Source: Nitrospiraceae bacterium
GTDB lineage: Bacteria > Nitrospirota > Nitrospiria > Nitrospirales > Nitrospiraceae
Length of the DNA stretch: 64,000 nt
Reading direction: 5' to 3'
Assembly (NCBI GenBank): GCA_919902665.1
Contig: CAKKRK010000064.1
Span: forward strand, 1 to 64,000
Below the pieces are notes generated by a model. The model ran no database searches. It saw only the letters and a list, made by a program, of their open reading frames with translations, and was not told where the DNA came from. Of this stretch, positions 44,232 through 51,842 are shown piece after piece. Position 1 is the stretch's first letter. Each line of letters opens with the position of its first letter. The position numbers and the translations under genes were made by a program.

Positions 44232-45382
44232 TATGGCCGCGGCTCGTCTATGTGGTGACGGAAGACTGGTACTTCTGGTCGCATCGTCTCGATCTAGCGC
44301 GGGCGGCACGGGAAGCGGGCTATGAGGTCATCGTGGCGACTCGCGTGACCGATCACGGAGAACGAATCCGAGACGAAGGGTTTCAGCTCGAGCCGCTGGA
44401 GATGGTCCGTCGGAGCCGCAATCCGTTTCGCGAGGTGATGGCCATCGCCGAACTCGTGCGGCTGTACCGGCGCGTCAGACCCGATGTGGTCCACCATGTG
44501 GCCATGAAGCCGATTCTGTACGGATCCCTGGCGGCGTGGTGTACCAGAGTTCCGGCGGTCATCAACGCATTCGCTGGTCTTGGGTATGCCTTCATGAACG
44601 AACGGAATGGGCTGGTGCGCTGGTGCGTGAAGACGGCGTTACGAATCGTACTCCGTTTGGGCCATTCAGTCGTACTGGTTCAAAATCGTGATGATCAGGA
44701 CCGGCTCGTCGGAGAGGGGGTGGTTCCTGCTTCTCGAACGAGGCTTATCGCAGGGTCGGGCATTGATGTCGCTCTGTACTCCTTACAGCCCCAGCCGTCC
44801 GGTATCTCGGTAGTTGTTCTGCCTGCACGTATGCTCTGGGACAAAGGCGTTGGGGAATTTGTCGAGGCTGCCAGATGGTTGAAGCAAAAAGGCGTCCATG
44901 CCCGGTTCATTCTCGTGGGTCGACGGGATGAACATAACCCAGCGGCTATTCCTGAAATCCGCCTAAAGGAGTGGGTGCAGGAAGGGGTGGTTGAGTGGTG
45001 GGGACATCGAGAGGATATGCTGGCTGTCTATGCAGCAGCCATGCTCGTCGTGCTGCCGTCGTATCGAGAGGGGCTTCCCAAAGTGTTGTTGGAAGCGGCA
45101 GCCTGTGGCAAGGCCATAGTGGCCACGGATGTTCCCGGTTGTCGGGAGATCGTACGGGATCGGTTTAATGGGTTGCTGGTTGCCTCAAAGGACTCCGCGG
45201 CGTTGGCGGCGGCCATTGAAGAACTGCTATCCAACCAGGCGTTGCGAGAGGTTATGGGACAGCGAAGCCGGACCCGTGTTCTGGCGGAATGGTCCAGCCC
45301 ACGGATCACCGAACAGGTACTAGGCCTCTACCGTGACATGGTGACGGCCTCGGCGATTGATCGTTCTCATGGATATGCATGA
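44228..45382 (+). CDS. GT4 family glycosyltransferase
   Basis: A GT-B transferase of 384 residues starting at GTG 44228. RLVYVVTEDWYFWSHRLDLA and VVHHVAMKPILYGSLAA with INAFAGLGYAF are characteristic of the WbpL-associated GT4 group that adds the second sugar to an undecaprenyl-linked FucNAc or QuiNAc. VVLPARMLWDKGVGEFVEAA and LPSYREGLPKVLLEAAACGK form the donor domain. The adjacent epimerase and the initiating transferase at 46578 fit that assignment. The exact sugars remain inferred. Confidence 0.87.
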   Translation: MIWPRLVYVVTEDWYFWSHRLDLARAAREAGYEVIVATRVTDHGERIRDEGFQLEPLEMVRRSRNPFREVMAIAELVRLYRRVRPDVVHHVAMKPILYGSLAAWCTRVPAVINAFAGLGYAFMNERNGLVRWCVKTALRIVLRLGHSVVLVQNRDDQDRLVGEGVVPASRTRLIAGSGIDVALYSLQPQPSGISVVVLPARMLWDKGVGEFVEAARWLKQKGVHARFILVGRRDEHNPAAIPEIRLKEWVQEGVVEWWGHREDMLAVYAAAMLVVLPSYREGLPKVLLEAAACGKAIVATDVPGCREIVRDRFNGLLVASKDSAALAAAIEELLSNQALREVMGQRSRTRVLAEWSSPRITEQVLGLYRDMVTASAIDRSHGYA

Positions 45383-46374
45383 GCAAAGTGCTGGTCACAG
45401 GTGCTGCAGGGTTTCTGGGAACATCGCTCGTCGAAAAGCTCTGCCGATCGGGCTATCACGTGCGGGTTGTTCTTCGTGATTCGTCGCATCCCATCTCACA
45501 ATTGGGAAATGTCGAGACGGTGGTCGCCGACATCCGCGATGCGAAGAATGTGCAGGCCTTAGCGAGTGGCTGCGGAGCCATCGTGCATCTGGCGGCCAAG
45601 GTTCATGCGCTCGATGATTTCAGAGAAGAGCAGGACTATGAAGCCGTCAATATCGACGGGACGAAACACATCCTGGATGCAGCCGTGAGGTCCGGGGTAA
45701 ATCGTATCGTGTTTGCCAGTTCGGTCAAAGTCTTCGGCGAAGAGACGATCGGATGTGTCGATGAAACACAGGTTCCCGATCCCAAGACTGCCTATGGCCG
45801 GTCAAAATGGCTGGCGGAGCAACTTGTCTCGGAGTATGCAGTGCGATATGGTCTCACTGCTGTCTCGCTTCGTCTACCGATGGTCTATGGTCCGACAAAG
45901 AAAGGTAACCTGTATCGGATGATCGAGGCGATCGATCATGGGCGGTTTCCGATTTTGCCTCGTCTCTCGGCGGTCCGAAGCCTCTTACACGTGGAGAATT
46001 TTGTACAGGCCGTATTGCTGTGTCTTCGTGCGCCACGTTTTCAACAAGAGGCGTATATCGTGACCGATACTGCCCCCTATTGCGTGACCGACCTCTACGA
46101 CTGGTTGCGAGCCGGATTAGGGAAAGCACTTCCGAGATGGCGAGTGCCGCTCTGGATGCTCAAAAGCGGCGCGCGATGCGGCGATGTGCTCCAGGCTATC
46201 AGTGGGAGCCCTGCTCCCTTGACGACACAGCAACTGACCAAGCTCATCGGCTGTGCCTGGTACAGCTCAACGGCCATCACGCATGAATTGGGATATCAAG
46301 CCGCGTATTCTTTCGAGAAAGCGGTCCCCGATCTGATCGCGTTTTATCGTGATGTGGGACGACCAGGCTGTTGA
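45379..46374 (+). CDS. NAD-dependent epimerase/dehydratase, UDP-QuiNAc/FucNAc reductase-like
   Basis: An extended SDR of 331 residues coupled to the upstream GT4 gene by ATGA. VLVTGAAGFLGTSLVEKL, a HLAAKVHALDD segment, the FASSVKVFG Ser region and TAYGRSKWLAEQL (YxxxK) follow the WbpV/WbpK style of 4-keto-6-deoxy-HexNAc reductases. Two partners of that pathway are present: a WbpM-type 4,6-dehydratase at 51839 and a WbpL-type initiating transferase at 46578. UDP-glucose 4-epimerase activity is a weaker alternative. Confidence 0.8.
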   Translation: MSKVLVTGAAGFLGTSLVEKLCRSGYHVRVVLRDSSHPISQLGNVETVVADIRDAKNVQALASGCGAIVHLAAKVHALDDFREEQDYEAVNIDGTKHILDAAVRSGVNRIVFASSVKVFGEETIGCVDETQVPDPKTAYGRSKWLAEQLVSEYAVRYGLTAVSLRLPMVYGPTKKGNLYRMIEAIDHGRFPILPRLSAVRSLLHVENFVQAVLLCLRAPRFQQEAYIVTDTAPYCVTDLYDWLRAGLGKALPRWRVPLWMLKSGARCGDVLQAISGSPAPLTTQQLTKLIGCAWYSSTAITHELGYQAAYSFEKAVPDLIAFYRDVGRPGC

Positions 46375-46577
46375 GACGATCTCATCGGCTGGATTCTTGT
46401 GTCGCCTACGTCCGAGTAGACAGAGTGACACCCTCGGTATATCCAGGTTCGAAGGCTCGTGCGTCTTGATTTCAATGTAAAAATGAGTCATAGAGCTTGC
46501 CCAAGTCAGCGAGGTCCTTCTGGTTTAGAGGCAGGACGTTTTTTAGAGTTCCAACCTAACAAGGCAGCACTGTCAAC
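46375..46577 (+). other. Gap between the epimerase and the initiating transferase gene
   Basis: No gene or terminator is evident in these 203 bases. A TTGATT at about 46468 and CATAGA 17 bases downstream form at best a weak sigma-70-like pair. It is nevertheless the longest break since 20950-21167, so the initiating transferase may have its own promoter here. Confidence 0.3.
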
Positions 46578-47738
46578 ATGTCGATCATGATGATCGCCTT
46601 CCCAGGATTGTTTGCATTTGTACTGGCCTGGTGGTTCACCAACCGGTTATGTTTGCCTGGATCATTCCTCTCCATCCTTGCGCATCCCAACGAACGCACA
46701 TTGCATTCCATGCCGACTCCTCAGACAGGAGGGTTAGCCGTCATTGGCAGTGTGGTGATCAGTCTCATTCTGGCTGCCAGTGTATTGGCGATTGCTCAAC
46801 CCTCGAAGGCGGTGTTGCCGAAAGGCGTGGCGTCAGGGAGTCTCTGGATCGTGGTGTCGATGCTTCTCATTTTTGTCGTGTCCTTCATCGATGACTGTGT
46901 CGGTCTTCCTGCTGTTCTCCGATTGGGTGTCCAAGCCGTCTCTGCGTTCATCATTATCGGGGGTGTGGGCTTAACCTTATCGTCTATCCCAATACCGGGG
47001 GGACCGAACATCCTGCTTGGAATAGCCACAATTCCTGTGAGCGTCCTTGTCCTCTTGTGGATGGCGAACCTCTATAACTTCATGGACGGTATGGACGGCT
47101 TTGCGGGCGGAATGACGTTTTTTGGGTTTGGATTCCTCGCATATTTTGGGTGGCAAGCCCACTTCCCGGTCATGCTCATCATCGCCGTGTTCGTGGCGAT
47201 GGCCGCTCTGGGATTTCTTACCCATAATTTCCCACCCGCGCGTATCTTCATGGGCGATGCAGGGAGCATCACGGTTGGGTTCTTGGCGGGGACATTGATG
47301 ATTCTTGGCGTTCGCGACGGGATATTCGAGCTATGGGTTCCGATCATGATCTTCTCCCCGTTCATCGTGGATGCAACGATCACTTTGATCTGGCGGATGC
47401 TCCGTCGCAAAAAGATTTGGCAAGCTCACCGTGAACACTATTATCAACGGTTGGTTTTGAGCGGATGGACCCATCGTCGAACTGTGCTCGCGGAGTATGG
47501 AGTCATGGTGCTGTGCGGAGGACTGGCCGTTCTGTATCATCACTCGACGGACAGCTGGAGGCTCGTGATTCTTGGCGTGTGGGTGGGTGTCTTTCTCGTT
47601 CTCGGGAGACTGGTATATAAATTGGAACAGCGACGAACCGCTTCCGGAACGCCTCACAGTCTTGCTGCGACTCGTGTCAGCACTCCTGTACCCGTTGTAG
47701 CGCCCCAAGACTCTCCACGAGTCACCGTCAAAGTGTAG
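46578..47738 (+). CDS. Undecaprenyl-phosphate HexNAc-1-phosphate transferase (WecA/WbpL family)
   Basis: A polytopic membrane enzyme of 386 residues with about ten hydrophobic segments. The MraY/WecA family motifs are present: HPNERTLHSMPTPQTGGLAV, VSFIDDCVGLP (the DD pair), NLYNFMDGMDGFAGG, FMGDAGSITVGFL, and the cytoplasmic HREHYYQRL histidine loop. It starts glycan synthesis by moving a sugar-1-phosphate onto undecaprenyl phosphate. With the neighbouring WbpV-like reductase and the WbpM-like enzyme, QuiNAc-1-P or FucNAc-1-P is the likely sugar. The C-terminal tail after residue 350 is disordered and Pro/Ser/Thr-rich. Confidence 0.9.
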   Translation: MSIMMIAFPGLFAFVLAWWFTNRLCLPGSFLSILAHPNERTLHSMPTPQTGGLAVIGSVVISLILAASVLAIAQPSKAVLPKGVASGSLWIVVSMLLIFVVSFIDDCVGLPAVLRLGVQAVSAFIIIGGVGLTLSSIPIPGGPNILLGIATIPVSVLVLLWMANLYNFMDGMDGFAGGMTFFGFGFLAYFGWQAHFPVMLIIAVFVAMAALGFLTHNFPPARIFMGDAGSITVGFLAGTLMILGVRDGIFELWVPIMIFSPFIVDATITLIWRMLRRKKIWQAHREHYYQRLVLSGWTHRRTVLAEYGVMVLCGGLAVLYHHSTDSWRLVILGVWVGVFLVLGRLVYKLEQRRTASGTPHSLAATRVSTPVPVVAPQDSPRVTVKV

Positions 47739-47798
47739 CTTGATCTTGCCTGAACATGACAGCACTCTATTTTGTCGAACATCTGTGATTGTTTTCGC

Positions 47799-49076
47799 AT
47801 GCAAGAAATGAGTTGGGGCCTTGACCGCTTGCAAAGAGAAGCGAGACGAGCGGCAGGCTGGTTGGCCACGGCTTTGGGATTCACGATTCCCATTTGGGTT
47901 GTAGCGGACAGTATTCTTGTCATCCTACTTGTCGCCTGCTGGGGTGTCAGTGGAAAGTGGCGGGAACGAGGTCGTCGAGTTATTTCTAACCCCGTGGGGT
48001 TGAGCGCCTTGTTACTCTTTGGCTGGTTGCTCGTGGGAACTCTATGGGGGATGGGTTCGCTAGGGGAAAGAATGCTCGCGGTGAAGAAGTACGCTGATCT
48101 CCTACTCATTCCGCTGTTGGCTTCGATGGCGATTGATGCCCAAGAGCGTCATCGCGCGATTCTTGCTTTGGCGGCCTCGTTGATCGTGACATTGATGCTG
48201 TCTCTTGCCTTCAGTGGGGGGGGGCTTCCAGCCGGCTGGGTTATCAATTGTGATTCGTCCACCCCCTGTGCATTTCCCAAACCCACTACCTGTGATTCGT
48301 CCAACCCCTGTATATTTAAAAAGCACACTACACACAACATACTCATGGCATTCGGGGTGCTATTGTTCGGGGTGTTGGCCTGGAAATCCTCACGCCGATG
48401 GGTCCGATGGGGGTGGGCGGGGGCGTCATGCCTGGCGGCGGGCAATGTCTTATTGATGGTACAAGGCCGAACAGGGTATGTGGTGTTGGCCGGGCTTGCC
48501 ATGGTGGCGTTCCATATGTATTTCGGGTGGCGAGGTATGGTGGCGGCGGTCGTCGCCATCAGTGTGACATTTTCGGCTGCCTATCAAGTCTCGACATCGT
48601 TCCATGATCGCGTCGACCTTGTCGCCACCGGTGTCGCGCAATGGAATCCCCAGACGGCTACGTACGATGGGGTTACCGAGCGAATGGAATTTTTTCATTA
48701 CACCGTCGAGATCATTCAGGATCATCCGCTGATGGGCGTCGGTACCGGAGGGTTTACGCAAGCCTACGCTCTACATGTGCAAAAACTTGGCCTGCCTGTC
48801 CCAACTCATCCGCACAATCAATATCTCCTGGTTATGGTGCAAGTCGGCATTGTCGGGTTCGGTCTGCTGTTTTGGCTCTTTGTCCAACAATGGCGATCGG
48901 CATTCCTTGTCGGGGATGCCAGCTACGGACTGCTTGCCAGAGGGTTGGTGGTCACGATCGCGATCGGCTGTCTTTTTCAACCCGCGCTCAATGACCATAC
49001 CGAGAAACTGTTTTACTGCTTGTTTTCCGGTCTCATGTATTCCGGGACTGATCCGCAACCGGATGGCAGGACATGA
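47799..49076 (+). CDS. waaL: O-antigen ligase / polymerase-type membrane protein
   Basis: A polytopic protein of about 425 residues. The C-terminal Wzy_C/ligase region contains ERMEFFHYTVEIIQDHPLMG, GVGTGGFTQAY and PTHPHNQYLLVMVQVGIVG, with the His-containing periplasmic motif of the O-antigen ligase family. A predicted loop near residue 150 carries an unusual 14-residue tandem repeat with four Cys (48249-48332). ATG 47799 is chosen; an in-frame start at 47772 is possible. Its genomic place beside LPS-core genes favours ligase over polymerase, but the two cannot be separated by sequence alone. Confidence 0.82.
   Translation: MQEMSWGLDRLQREARRAAGWLATALGFTIPIWVVADSILVILLVACWGVSGKWRERGRRVISNPVGLSALLLFGWLLVGTLWGMGSLGERMLAVKKYADLLLIPLLASMAIDAQERHRAILALAASLIVTLMLSLAFSGGGLPAGWVINCDSSTPCAFPKPTTCDSSNPCIFKKHTTHNILMAFGVLLFGVLAWKSSRRWVRWGWAGASCLAAGNVLLMVQGRTGYVVLAGLAMVAFHMYFGWRGMVAAVVAISVTFSAAYQVSTSFHDRVDLVATGVAQWNPQTATYDGVTERMEFFHYTVEIIQDHPLMGVGTGGFTQAYALHVQKLGLPVPTHPHNQYLLVMVQVGIVGFGLLFWLFVQQWRSAFLVGDASYGLLARGLVVTIAIGCLFQPALNDHTEKLFYCLFSGLMYSGTDPQPDGRT
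48249..48332 (+). repeat. Two tandem 42-base units inside the ligase gene
   Basis: Two adjacent, imperfect 42-base units (48249-48290 and 48291-48332) encode CDSSTPCAFPKPTT and CDSSNPCIFKKHTT. Each unit keeps Cys-Asp-Ser-Ser-x-Pro-Cys and ends in Thr-Thr. The units preserve the reading frame and are inserted between two hydrophobic segments. Confidence 0.85.
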
Positions 49077-49873
49077 GTATTTCGGTTTATATCATCGCCT
49101 ATAACGAAGCGAAGAAGATCGCCGATACCATTAACAGTGTGCTGTGGGCCGACGAAATCATCGTGGCCGATTCTGCCAGCACCGACGAGACGGTGCGGAT
49201 TGCACAGGACTTGGGAGCCCGCGTGGTCCAGGTTCCGTTTCATGGATTTGGCCATCTTCGAAATCAAGCCATTAAATCCTGTACGCATGAATGGATTTTC
49301 AGTCTCGATACGGATGAACAGTGCACGCCGGAGGTCCGTGACGAAGTTCTCATGATCCTTTCCGGAACTCCCGCGCACGACGCCTACCTTGTACCGAGGC
49401 GGAATTATTTCATGGGTCGCTGGATCAAGCATTCCGGCTGGTATCCGAATTTCCGGCAACCTCAATTATTCAGGAAAGGGTCGATGAAATACGTGGAGTC
49501 TCCCGTCCACGAGGGGTACGAATTACTGACTGCCAAACCGGTTGGTCGGTTGGGACATGCCATTTGGCAGATCCCGTTCAGGGATTTTGAGGAGGTTGTC
49601 AAGAAGGCCAATCGGTATTCGTCGCTTGGGGTCCTGAAGCTCGCTGATCAACGAGTGTCGATGGGGACCGCGTTGTTTCATGGCATCTGGTCGTTCCTCA
49701 AGCATTATGTCGCGAAGCGGGGGTTTCTGGACGGCTGGCCAGGCTTTGTCATTGCCTTCGGAAATTTTGAAGGAACGTTTTATCGGTATGCCAAGCGGTT
49801 CGAGCAACAAGAGAAGTGGGCGCTTCCCAAACAAGCGCCTCTTCACCGCCGCGTCGACTCACCATCGAAATGA
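49073..49873 (+). CDS. GT2 family glycosyltransferase, WaaE/KdtX-like
   Basis: A 266-residue GT-A enzyme: ISVYIIAYNEAKKIADTINS, DEIIVADSASTDETVRIAQ, the conserved RNQAIKSCTHEWIFSLDTDE (metal site) and SGWYPNFRQPQLFRKG followed by ESPVHEG. These are the hallmarks of the WaaE group that adds glucose to heptose I of the LPS core. ATG 49073 overlaps the ligase stop, and the 3' end overlaps the next GT2 gene through ATGA. The glucose specificity is by family analogy only. Confidence 0.87.
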   Translation: MSISVYIIAYNEAKKIADTINSVLWADEIIVADSASTDETVRIAQDLGARVVQVPFHGFGHLRNQAIKSCTHEWIFSLDTDEQCTPEVRDEVLMILSGTPAHDAYLVPRRNYFMGRWIKHSGWYPNFRQPQLFRKGSMKYVESPVHEGYELLTAKPVGRLGHAIWQIPFRDFEEVVKKANRYSSLGVLKLADQRVSMGTALFHGIWSFLKHYVAKRGFLDGWPGFVIAFGNFEGTFYRYAKRFEQQEKWALPKQAPLHRRVDSPSK

Positions 49874-50685
49874 AAACAACGGTGATTGTGACGACGTACA
49901 ATCGTCCTGATGCGCTGGCGGTTGTATTGGAAGGCTACTGTGGCCAAAGCGATCAAGCGTTTGGGCTTGTAGTTGCAGATGACGGATCGAAAGAGGAGAC
50001 CGCTGAGGTCGTGCGGCAATTTGTGCGGCGCGCACCATTCCCGCTGACGCATGTCTGGCACGAAGACCGCGGATTTCGGGCCGCCGCCATCCGCAATCGC
50101 GCCGTCGCATCGACGGACGCCGACTATGTGGTGTTCACAGATGGTGACTGTGTCCCTTCGCGCCATTTCGTGCGTGTCCATAAGCAACTGGCTGAGCCAG
50201 GGTACTTCCTCGGATCGAATCGTGTGTTGCTCTCGGCTGGGTTGACGAGCCGTGTCCTGAACCAGCGGTTGCCGATTCATGCGTGGAGAGGAGTCGATTG
50301 GATACAGTCCTGGTTTCGGCGCGAAGTCAATCGCGTACTTCCGCTGATACAACTGCCCGATGGTCCGTTTCGAAAATGGACACCGGATCGTTGGGAAGGC
50401 ATCAAGACGTGCAACTTTTCTGCTTGGCGGGCCGACCTCATTCGTGTGAATGGATTGGACGAATCGTACGAAGGGTGGGGGTTAGAGGATTCCGACTTGG
50501 TCATTCGACTGCTCCATGCCGGAGTGAAGCATAAGAGCGCGCGCTTCGCCTCGACGGCGTTTCATTTATGGCATCCCGAGCAGGATCGCATGAAACTACC
50601 AGCTAATCAGAAACGGTTGGAGGATCTGTTGCGGTCGACAACCGTGAGAGCCACCATTGGCCTAGATCAGGGTGGTGGTCTCTGA
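49870..50685 (+). CDS. GT2 family glycosyltransferase with galactosyltransferase-like C-terminus
   Basis: A 271-residue transferase starting at ATG 49870. TTVIVTTYNRPDALAVVLEG, LVVADDGSKEETAEVV and YVVFTDGDCVPSRHFVRVH form the nucleotide and metal site. NFSAWRADLIRVNGLDESYE followed by GWGLEDSDLVIRLLHAG is the Glyco_transf_7C-type acceptor motif seen in galactosyl/N-acetylgalactosaminyl transferases. Being coupled to a WaaE-like gene and a GT9 gene, it probably works on the LPS core. Confidence 0.87.
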   Translation: MKTTVIVTTYNRPDALAVVLEGYCGQSDQAFGLVVADDGSKEETAEVVRQFVRRAPFPLTHVWHEDRGFRAAAIRNRAVASTDADYVVFTDGDCVPSRHFVRVHKQLAEPGYFLGSNRVLLSAGLTSRVLNQRLPIHAWRGVDWIQSWFRREVNRVLPLIQLPDGPFRKWTPDRWEGIKTCNFSAWRADLIRVNGLDESYEGWGLEDSDLVIRLLHAGVKHKSARFASTAFHLWHPEQDRMKLPANQKRLEDLLRSTTVRATIGLDQGGGL

Positions 50686-51842
50686 TGTCGACCGACGAGG
50701 TGCTCTGTGATGAGAGTGCTGGTTATGAGATGAAGCGGGATATACGAAGCGTGCTGGTTGTGTGTACGCGTCGGATCGGAGATGTCCTGTTGGCGACGCC
50801 GGTCGTGCGATCCCTCAAGCGTGCGTATCCCGAGGCAACCATCGACATGCTCGTGTTTGAAGGAACACAGGATGTGGTGGCCGCGAATCCCGACGTCCAC
50901 CGAACTTTGGTGATTGCTGAACGTCCGCCGATTGGCCCTCATCTGGCACTGCTTTGTTCTCTCTGGCGTCGATACGACCTCGCCCTGTCGGTCTTGGCTG
51001 GTGACCGTCCGACGTTTCATGCCTGGGCCGCGGGACGATATCGTATGGGCACGCTATTGGACGATAGGAAATCGTGGTGGAAACGAAGGCTGCTCCATGA
51101 ATGGGTTCCTTTTGACAATCTCCATACCCATACCGTCGCCATGAATCTCCGGTTACTTGCGCCATTGCAGATCAAACCGTTTGGAACACCAGTCGTGAGT
51201 TGGACCCACGGGCACGAAGAATCCGTTCATCGCCTGTTTTCTCGAATACGCACTTCTCAGCGATACGCGGTGTTCCATGTCTCGCCCAAGTTTGCCTATA
51301 AGACCTGGACCGCCGAGGGGTGGGTGGCGCTTGGGCGGTGGTTGATCGACCAGGGGATGGCGGTGGTTGTGACAGGCATGGAATCAGCCGAGCAGAGGTA
51401 TTGTGAACAGGTCCTCCACGGGTTGCCTGATGCGGTGAATCTCGTCGGTTTTCTGACGTTACCGGCGCTCGGCTATCTCCTCAGCCGAGCGGTCCTTTAT
51501 GTTGGAACGGATACGGCCGTCAGTCATATGGCAGCTGCGGTCGGTGTGCCGGCCGTGGTGCTGTTCGGACCGTCAAATCCGGTGAAGTGGGGACCCTGGC
51601 CAAAGGACTTCCCGGCAACAGCGCACAGTCCATGGCGCAAGCAGGGATCTCAGCGACAGGGGAATGTGTTTCTGATTCAAGGAGAAGGCGATTGCGTGCC
51701 GTGCCTTGCTGAAGGCTGCGATCGCCACGTCAACAGTTTGAGTGACTGTCTCCAGCGAATGTCTGTGCATCGGGTCATCGAGGCCGTTGAAGCCATGCTC
51801 CGGGAGCGGGAGATCAACGCCGGAGTACCAACCGGCGTATGA
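50685..51842 (+). CDS. GT9 family glycosyltransferase (heptosyltransferase-like)
   Basis: A 385-residue GT9 protein with SVLVVCTRRIGDVLLATPVVR, the VSPKFAYKTWTAEGW segment and GTDTAVSHMAAAVGVPAVVL. The last corresponds to the TNDTGPMHIAAA motif with Ser-His in place of Met-His. This variation resembles the WaaQ/heptosyltransferase III-like branch. It is the fourth GT9 domain in the window and sits with core-type GT2 genes, so it may add an outer-core heptose. TGATG joins it to the previous gene. Confidence 0.82.
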   Translation: MSTDEVLCDESAGYEMKRDIRSVLVVCTRRIGDVLLATPVVRSLKRAYPEATIDMLVFEGTQDVVAANPDVHRTLVIAERPPIGPHLALLCSLWRRYDLALSVLAGDRPTFHAWAAGRYRMGTLLDDRKSWWKRRLLHEWVPFDNLHTHTVAMNLRLLAPLQIKPFGTPVVSWTHGHEESVHRLFSRIRTSQRYAVFHVSPKFAYKTWTAEGWVALGRWLIDQGMAVVVTGMESAEQRYCEQVLHGLPDAVNLVGFLTLPALGYLLSRAVLYVGTDTAVSHMAAAVGVPAVVLFGPSNPVKWGPWPKDFPATAHSPWRKQGSQRQGNVFLIQGEGDCVPCLAEGCDRHVNSLSDCLQRMSVHRVIEAVEAMLREREINAGVPTGV

